The notes under the pieces were generated by a model. That model saw only the letters and a program-made list of their open reading frames with translations. It made no database searches and was not told the DNA's origin. The translations under genes were made by a program, and so were the position numbers. From contig CAZWYY010000066.1 of the NCBI GenBank assembly GCA_964638895.1, positions 1 to 17,956 on the forward strand: a DNA stretch of 17,956 nt, given 5' to 3'. Source of the DNA: JAFGGG01 sp964638895 (GTDB lineage: Bacteria; Spirochaetota; Spirochaetia; SZUA-6; RPPD01). Shown piece by piece: positions 13,799-17,956 of this stretch (positions are counted from its first letter, which is position 1; each line of letters begins with the position of its first letter).

Positions 13799-14422
13799 AT
13801 GGAAAAAATCGACTATAAAAAACAGATGAAAGCTCTCTATTTTCCGGGGGACAAACAACCCGTACTGCTTGATGTCCCCGAGATGAGGTTTGTTATGGTT
13901 GACGGCTCCGGAGACCCCAACACAAGCCCCCTGTTCCGGGACGCCATGCAGGCCCTGTACGGTATTTCGTATACTGTGAAGTTCATGCTGAAAAAACAAA
14001 ACGCACAGGACTATGTGGTATTCCCGCTGGAAGGCTTGTGGTGGGTGGAAAACATGCGCGAATTTTCCCTGGAACACAAGGACGGGTGGCTGTGGACGGT
14101 GATGATCAGGCAGCCGGAATGGGTGAATGAGGAGCATATCGGGGAAGCGATTTCGGAAATCAGGAAAAAGAAAAAGGAACAGGCCCCCCGGCTGCTTTCC
14201 AAGATGCGCTTTGTAGGTTTTCAGGAGGGCCTGTGCGCGCAAATTATGCATATCGGGCCCTTTGAGGCCGAGGGGCCGACCATCCAAAGGCTTCACCGGT
14301 TTATCAAGGATAAAGGCTATAAACTGCGGGACAAACATCACGAGATATATATGAGCGATCCCAGGAAGACAGCACAGGAAAAACTGAAAACCGTGATCCG
14401 CCAGCCGGTAGAGAAAAACTGA
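13799..14422 (+). CDS. Free-standing GyrI-like small-molecule-binding protein
   Basis: A 207-residue cytoplasmic protein of the GyrI-like superfamily, the same fold as the C-terminal domain of the AraC regulator upstream but without a DNA-binding domain. Recognisable parts are the strand PEMRFVMVDGSGDPNTSPLF, the helix DAMQALYGISYTVKFMLKK, the aromatic-rich VVFPLEGLWW, and the second-half strand and helix CAQIMHIGPFEAEGPTIQRL. Known members bind hydrophobic drugs, and some hydrolyse cyclopropanoid compounds; others protect gyrase. ATG 13799 follows AAAGGAG at 8-9 bases. It is in an operon with the hydrolase and ends 5 bases before the convergent PilZ gene. A role as binding or degrading partner for the compound exported by the MFS protein is inference. 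Confidence 0.8.
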   Translation: MEKIDYKKQMKALYFPGDKQPVLLDVPEMRFVMVDGSGDPNTSPLFRDAMQALYGISYTVKFMLKKQNAQDYVVFPLEGLWWVENMREFSLEHKDGWLWTVMIRQPEWVNEEHIGEAISEIRKKKKEQAPRLLSKMRFVGFQEGLCAQIMHIGPFEAEGPTIQRLHRFIKDKGYKLRDKHHEIYMSDPRKTAQEKLKTVIRQPVEKN

Positions 14423-14427
14423 GGTTT

Positions 14428-14769
14428 TCAGCGTACGTCGAAGGTGGCCGCGCTGATGTACTTGCGGATGATGTGGAGGCTGTCAGCTGAAAGATTACTG
14501 AACTCCAGGCCCTGGATGTAAAAATCATCGTCCAGGGAAAACTCGTTCCACATCACCCTGCCGGTTACGCGTAAGGGAGTGTTCGAATCGGGAAGCGTGA
14601 ATTTAAGCTCCACCGCCGACCCCACCGGAAGCTCCTTGCCGGTAATAATGCATATCCCGTGCTCACTTAAATTACTGGACCTGGCTTCAACCCATTTCTG
14701 ATACTCGCTTATATCATATTCAAGATTGATGTCCAGGTTTATACGCCTGGATTTTCTTCGTTCGCTCAT
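14428..14769 (-). CDS. PilZ-domain protein (probable cyclic-di-GMP receptor)
   Basis: A 113-residue single-domain protein. The N-terminal RRKSRR (residues 4-9) supplies the arginine-rich RxxxR cyclic-di-GMP motif. The second motif, usually D/NxSxxG, is NLSEHG at 33-38. The strand pattern around LPVGSAVELKFTLPD and VTGRVMWNE completes the PilZ barrel. Key residues are present, so binding is plausible. Single-domain PilZ proteins affect motility or surface polysaccharide through partners that cannot be named here. ATG 14769 is preceded by GGAAGGT. It has its own likely promoter, which overlaps the stop codon region of the lipoprotein gene upstream on the same strand, so it may also be read from that gene. 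Confidence 0.8.
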   Translation of the reverse strand: MSERRKSRRINLDINLEYDISEYQKWVEARSSNLSEHGICIITGKELPVGSAVELKFTLPDSNTPLRVTGRVMWNEFSLDDDFYIQGLEFSNLSADSLHIIRKYISAATFDVR

Positions 14770-14800
14770 GGCACACCTTCCGGCTTTATTTGTTATTATC

Positions 14801-14828
14801 AGTATATTGATATTTACGCACTTGGCAA
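14801..14828 (-). promoter_or_regulatory. Promoter of the PilZ gene
   Basis: On the minus strand TTGCCA (14828-14823), a 16-base spacer and TATACT (14806-14801) lie about 32 bases before the ATG. The -35 box begins directly after the lipoprotein gene's stop codon. Confidence 0.45.
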
Positions 14829-15104
14829 TTATTTTTTACCGGAGGTGAGTTTTCGAATAATTATTATAGCCGCAAGAACCACAAGAAGCACAATCACCCC
14901 GCCTATGAGTTCACCCGGGTTCAGGGACAGGTCGTAGCCGAACAGGCGAAATCCGGGGCCGCCGGCACCCATACCGCCCCCGCCTGCCCCGGTCTTGTTG
15001 GCCATGCCCCTGGTTGTGGCGCAGGAGGTAACCCCGCCAACTATATATAATATAAGCAACAGCCTAAAACCCAGTTTCTGGAATAACCCGGCATTCGTCC
15101 TCAT
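14829..15104 (-). CDS. Small predicted lipoprotein with a C-terminal membrane helix
   Basis: A 91-residue protein. An N-terminal signal (LGFRLLLILYIVGGVTSC) puts a lipidated cysteine at about position 28. A glycine-rich linker follows (TGAGGGGMGAGGPG, about 38-51), then FRLFGYDLSLNPGE, a strongly hydrophobic helix (LIGGVIVLLVVLAAIIII, about 67-83) and a basic end RKLTSGKK. Lipid anchor plus C-terminal helix would hold both ends in membrane. The frame is open to 15473, but that extension overlaps the divergent FmdB gene; ATG 15104 sits about 15 bases after a good -10 box and is the sensible start. No Shine-Dalgarno sequence is seen, so the message has a very short leader. I do not recognise a family. 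Confidence 0.6.
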   Translation of the reverse strand: MRTNAGLFQKLGFRLLLILYIVGGVTSCATTRGMANKTGAGGGGMGAGGPGFRLFGYDLSLNPGELIGGVIVLLVVLAAIIIIRKLTSGKK

Positions 15105-15119
15105 ACTATTTACTACTAT

Positions 15120-15148
15120 ATCATAACTTTTTCCCTGTGTATTGACAA
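15120..15148 (-). promoter_or_regulatory. Promoter of the small lipoprotein gene
   Basis: On the minus strand TTGTCA (15148-15143), a 17-base spacer and TATGAT (15125-15120). Its -35 box occupies the same bases as the -35 box of the divergent FmdB promoter. Confidence 0.55.
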
Positions 15149-15169
15149 TTATAAAAATCCGGCTAAGAT
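15142..15169 (+). promoter_or_regulatory. Promoter of the FmdB-like gene
   Basis: Perfect TTGACA (15142-15147), a 16-base spacer and TAAGAT (15164-15169), with an expected transcript start about 11 bases before ATG 15187. The -35 is shared back to back with the divergent lipoprotein promoter. Confidence 0.45.
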
Positions 15170-15186
15170 ATTGGCACGGGGTATCT

Positions 15187-15435
15187 ATGCCGACATATGA
15201 GTACAAATGCACAAGTTGCGGAAAAACCATAGAGGTATTCCACGGAATAAACGCCAGTCCTGAGGTCTGTTGTCCGGCTTGCAGCGGTGATGTGCAAAGA
15301 GTCATCGGTGCTGGCGCCGGCATCATTGTCAAAGGCGGCGCAGCGGCATCCGCAGGGAGACCGTCCACCCGGTGCGGGAATGCCACGCCCTGCTGCGGCC
15401 GGGAGGTGCCGTGCGATAAGCCGCCCTGCGAATGA
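15187..15435 (+). CDS. FmdB-family zinc-ribbon protein
   Basis: An 82-residue protein starting MPTYEYKCTSCGKTIEVFHG, the hallmark of the FmdB/CxxC putative regulatory family. C8 and C11 form the first zinc pair. C28/C29 and C32 (CCPACSGDVQRVIG) form the second, with one extra cysteine. The C-terminal third is glycine/alanine-rich and then cysteine-rich (RCGNATPCCGREVPCDKPPC), which is more cysteines than usual and may hold a second metal. The family is widespread in bacteria; its role is uncertain (proposed regulator of formamidase/amidase genes, or a zinc-ribbon partner protein). ATG 15187 fits the family's conserved start; the frame extends to TTG 15142, but that is the promoter. It faces away from the small lipoprotein. 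Confidence 0.8.
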   Translation: MPTYEYKCTSCGKTIEVFHGINASPEVCCPACSGDVQRVIGAGAGIIVKGGAAASAGRPSTRCGNATPCCGREVPCDKPPCE

Positions 15436-15496
15436 ACAAAACACGCGGCACCGCATATCCGCCAAAAAATCAATCCATTATTAGTATCATTTTATC

Positions 15497-15525
15497 TTGC
15501 ATTTATTTGTAAACGGGTGTATAAC
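15497..15525 (+). promoter_or_regulatory. Promoter of the methyltransferase/ATP-grasp gene
   Basis: TTGCAT (15497-15502), a 17-base spacer and TATAAC (15520-15525). Transcription would start near 15532, leaving a leader of about 28 bases that includes the GGAGG ribosome site (15545-15549). Confidence 0.55.
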
Positions 15526-15559
15526 CTACTCATTTAAATACCGGGGAGGTAATATTCCC

Positions 15560-17491
15560 ATGAAAATTGATCGTAAAAAAAAGAGTGTTCAGGTCCTGGG
15601 ACCGGTGAACAGTCTTGAGAGTTATGTCAAAGCCGATTGGTGGCGAGAGATATTCAATGCCAACTACCTCCGAACGGACGGCGACGTTGTCAACGATCAG
15701 AACATCACCAAAACGGAAATAGATACATTTCTTTCCATCCTTGATCCGGCCAAGGACCAGTATATTCTGGACCTCTGCTGCGGACAGGGCAGGCACACCT
15801 TCGAGCTGGCGCGGCGGGGGTACACACATGTATACGGGATGGACAGGTCTCACTATCTGATTGCCAAGGCCAAGAAGCAGACCACGGGCGAAGGCTGGTC
15901 CATCAATTTCAGGGAGGGCGATGCCAGGAAGCTGGCCTACACCGCCGATTTTTTTGACTTCATCATGCTTCTGGGGAACAGCTTCGGTTATTTTGAGTCT
16001 CAAAATGACGATAAAACAGTGTTGCGCGAGGCATTGCGCACCTTAAAGCCCATGGGGAAACTGCTTATCGACGTGACGGACGGTGAGTTCATCCGCAAGA
16101 ACTACGAACCCCGCAGTTGGGAGTGGATAGATAAGGACTACTTCGTCTGCAGGGAACGCTGCCTTTCCAAGGATGAAGAAAGGCTGGTGTCCCGTGAGGT
16201 CATCACCCACGTGAAGAAGGGTGTGGTGGCCGACCAGTTCTATGCCGAACGCCTTTACACCCAGGAATCAATTCAGGCTTTGCTGACGGAGGCGGGTTTT
16301 GCCGAGGTAAACATTCATACGACAATCACACCGGATTCCCAGCGCAACCAGGACCTGGGCATGATGGTACAAAGAATTATCGTCACCGCCACGGCCCAAA
16401 AGGAATGGAGCAAAAAAAAGAAGCAGCTTAAGGACGTGCGCTCGGTGGCCGTGATCCTGGGCGACCCCCAGATGGAGGACAGGGTCAAACCGGACAGATC
16501 GTTCGATGATGATGATTTTTATACAATCAACGAGCTGAAGAATTCCTTACAAAAAATACCGGATTACTCCTTCAGTTACTATGATAATCACGTCAACCTG
16601 GTAAACCTGCTGATAAAAAACAGGGACAGGATCGATTTTGTGTTCAACCTCTGCGACGAGGGTTACCACAACCTGGCCACTAAGGAGCTGCATATCCCCG
16701 CGCTTTTGGAGATGCTCGAGATTCCCTACAGCGGGGGTACGCCGCAGTGCCTGGCCTTTTGTTACGACAAATCCCTTATCCGCGGCGTAGCCCAGGAGCT
16801 GGACCTTCCCGTGCCGCGCGCCTTCATCATCAAGCCGGAGGACACCACCTTCATTGAATTCCCCATCCAGTTCCCGGTAATCGTGAAACCCAACATGGGA
16901 GACTCCAGTATCGGCATCACCAAGGAAAGCGTGTGCCACAACATCAAACAGCTGGAGAACGTGATCGTCAACCTGAGGGTGAAGACCGGATTTGACACCA
17001 CGATTTTAATAGAGGAATTTCTCTCCGGCAAGGATTTGAGCGTGGGCATCATCGGCAACCTGCCGGACTCCTACACGGTGCTTCCCATCATCGAGGAGGA
17101 TTACTCGGACCTGCCCGAGCACCTGCCCAGAATCTGCGGCTATGAGGCCAAATGGGACCCGGACTCACCCTACTGGAAAAAGTTGAAATCGGTTGAGGCG
17201 GACCTGAGCGAGGAGACCACGCGCTTTCTTATTGCCAGTTGTCTAAAACTGTTCGCGCGCCTGGAGTGCAGGGATTACGCCCGTTTCGACTGGCGCCTGG
17301 ACAAACACGGCACACCACGCCTCTTGGAGGTAAACCCAAATCCGGGCTGGTGCTGGGACGGCCACCTGGCCAAAATGGCCAAACTGGCCGGTATCTCATA
17401 CAAGGAAATGCTCAATATGATTCTACACAGCTGCGAGGAACGGATCAGCCAAAACAAGGGCAATGGGGGCGCCAAAACCTACGGCGAATAA
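15560..17491 (+). CDS. Fusion of an SAM-dependent methyltransferase and a D-Ala-D-Ala-ligase-like ATP-grasp ligase
   Basis: A 643-residue cytoplasmic two-domain enzyme. Residues about 25-275 are a class I methyltransferase: motif I is ILDLCCGQGRHTFELARRGY (about 69-88), the acidic SAM-ribose residue is in GMDRS (about 95), and FDFIMLLGNSFGYF is the motif IV region. After a lysine-rich linker (about 275-292), an ATP-grasp domain begins at RSVAVILGDP. It shows the D-Ala-D-Ala-ligase pattern: FNLCDEGYHNLATKELHIPA, LEIPYSGG, the ATP-lysine region FPVIVKPNMGDSSIGITK (about 437-454), and the metal-binding DYARFDWRL with LLEVNPNPGW (about 589-596). Both active sites look complete. ATG 15560 follows GGGGAGGT; the frame opens at 15497, but that is the promoter. 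It could ligate and methylate an amino acid or peptide; the substrate is unknown. It stands alone, not beside cell-wall genes. Confidence 0.85.
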   Translation: MKIDRKKKSVQVLGPVNSLESYVKADWWREIFNANYLRTDGDVVNDQNITKTEIDTFLSILDPAKDQYILDLCCGQGRHTFELARRGYTHVYGMDRSHYLIAKAKKQTTGEGWSINFREGDARKLAYTADFFDFIMLLGNSFGYFESQNDDKTVLREALRTLKPMGKLLIDVTDGEFIRKNYEPRSWEWIDKDYFVCRERCLSKDEERLVSREVITHVKKGVVADQFYAERLYTQESIQALLTEAGFAEVNIHTTITPDSQRNQDLGMMVQRIIVTATAQKEWSKKKKQLKDVRSVAVILGDPQMEDRVKPDRSFDDDDFYTINELKNSLQKIPDYSFSYYDNHVNLVNLLIKNRDRIDFVFNLCDEGYHNLATKELHIPALLEMLEIPYSGGTPQCLAFCYDKSLIRGVAQELDLPVPRAFIIKPEDTTFIEFPIQFPVIVKPNMGDSSIGITKESVCHNIKQLENVIVNLRVKTGFDTTILIEEFLSGKDLSVGIIGNLPDSYTVLPIIEEDYSDLPEHLPRICGYEAKWDPDSPYWKKLKSVEADLSEETTRFLIASCLKLFARLECRDYARFDWRLDKHGTPRLLEVNPNPGWCWDGHLAKMAKLAGISYKEMLNMILHSCEERISQNKGNGGAKTYGE

Positions 17492-17528
17492 CGTTAAGCA
17501 CCGCAGGGTTCGTTGCGCTGAAATAACC

Positions 17529-17956
17529 TTACAGCTCCTCCGCGCGTTTAATAAGCTCTTTGATAGTTTGTTCGGAAATTTTTCCGCGGGAAAACTGGAT
17601 GGTTTTACAGACCGGAATATCGGCTGCCATGTTTTCCACAAACTTGCGCTGTTCGGGTGTGGCCGCCTCCCCGTCAATACCCAGCACATACATCATATTG
17701 TCCACCATTGGTTTTGCCAGGTCTTTGCCGCGCGGATGGGAGAGCCACTCACGGAAGGTGGAATACCAGGTCAGGGGGGGCGGTTCCTGCTTTTGTCCGG
17801 TAAACTCTACTGTCGCGGACAGCCGGATATCACGGCTGGAAGAGCCCAGGCATATGACATACGTATCGGCGGCCGCGGTCCACCGGCGGCCCGCCCCGCT
17901 GTAACCCGCGAAATCCGCGGCCGCCAGGGTAAAACTTACTGTCTGCCCCTGCCCGG
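17529..17956 (-). CDS. C-terminal part of a GH3-family beta-glucosidase
   Basis: The gene runs off the right edge; the last ~142 codons are present, ending TAA at 17531-17529. The first part (QTVSFTLAAADFAGYSGAGR, then RWTAAADTYVICLGSSSRD and IRLSATVEF) is the fibronectin-III-like domain found at the end of glycoside hydrolase family 3 beta-glucosidases, with the typical GxSSRDIRL ending. A helical tail follows (LTWYSTFREWLSHPRGKDLA, later FVENMAADIPVCKTIQFSRG and ISEQTIKELIKRAEEL) of the kind many GH3 enzymes carry after this domain. These enzymes remove terminal glucose or related sugars from oligosaccharides. The catalytic domains lie outside the window, so activity and location cannot be judged. 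It is convergent with the fusion gene, 37 bases apart. Confidence 0.75.
   Translation of the reverse strand, partial: GQGQTVSFTLAAADFAGYSGAGRRWTAAADTYVICLGSSSRDIRLSATVEFTGQKQEPPPLTWYSTFREWLSHPRGKDLAKPMVDNMMYVLGIDGEAATPEQRKFVENMAADIPVCKTIQFSRGKISEQTIKELIKRAEEL

Noticed and set aside
14414..14440. Terminator between the GyrI-like and PilZ genes
   Set aside because: AAAAC/GTTTT can pair around TGAG, but the stem is only five weak pairs and no T-run follows.
14829..15473. Full 214-codon version of the small lipoprotein
   Set aside because: The extra N-terminal part is antisense to the FmdB gene and covers both promoters; the signal peptide begins after ATG 15104.
1..17956. CRISPR arrays, tRNA or rRNA genes
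   Set aside because: No regularly spaced direct repeats, no cloverleaf with a T-loop signature and no rRNA-like conserved blocks were seen on either strand.

Overview
The window looks like part of a spirochaete chromosome, most likely Treponema or a close relative. This rests on remembered family resemblance: a very large coiled-coil/glycine-rich protein of the Leptospira/Treponema TIGR04388 kind, a PfkB-type sugar kinase with a variant N-terminal motif, two short lipoproteins with loose lipoboxes, and a CheX-type phosphatase. No rRNA, tRNA or other decisive taxonomic marker is present. Base composition is mixed. The first ~950 bases (regulator plus toxin-antitoxin pair) are clearly AT-rich, while most of the rest is moderately GC-rich.

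Layout. (1) 1-915: a short XRE-type regulator apparently missing its N-terminus, then a two-gene RelE/ParE-type toxin-antitoxin operon with a 4-base overlap. (2) About 920-1734: a gene-free stretch packed with inverted repeats, including a perfect 24-base palindrome and an 81-base foldback. It behaves like a structured or repeated element. (3) 1735-7427, minus strand: one giant gene (about 1,890 codons remain) broken by an in-frame TAG and a one-base frameshift. Its 5' side abuts (4) 7428-7854, the last ~140 codons of an RND efflux pump on the plus strand. This is a remnant, so the region is a decaying rearrangement junction. (5) 7835-9425, minus strand: a three-gene unit (48-aa proline-rich protein, PfkB-family kinase, lipoprotein) behind a good promoter. 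(6) 9456-9962: a CheX-like phosphatase whose promoter abuts its start codon. (7) 10005-10202: an ankyrin-repeat remnant. (8) 10221-14422: a drug-response-like locus with an MFS exporter divergent from an AraC/GyrI-like regulator, then an alpha/beta hydrolase and a free-standing GyrI-like protein. (9) 14428-15435: a PilZ protein, a small membrane lipoprotein and an FmdB zinc-ribbon protein; the last two diverge from promoters that share one -35 box. (10) 15560-17491: a methyltransferase fused to a D-Ala-D-Ala-ligase-like ATP-grasp domain. (11) 17529-end: the C-terminus of a GH3 beta-glucosidase.

How the genes may work together. The MFS/AraC/hydrolase/GyrI group is the most coherent functional set, probably sensing and exporting or modifying a small hydrophobic compound. 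CheX and PilZ are signalling accessories (chemotaxis and cyclic di-GMP). The toxin-antitoxin pair, the regulator fragment, the repeat-like region, the broken giant gene, the RND stub and the ankyrin stub together show that the left two-thirds has been much rearranged. The least explained items are the structured gene-free stretch at 947-1710 and the methyltransferase/ATP-grasp fusion.
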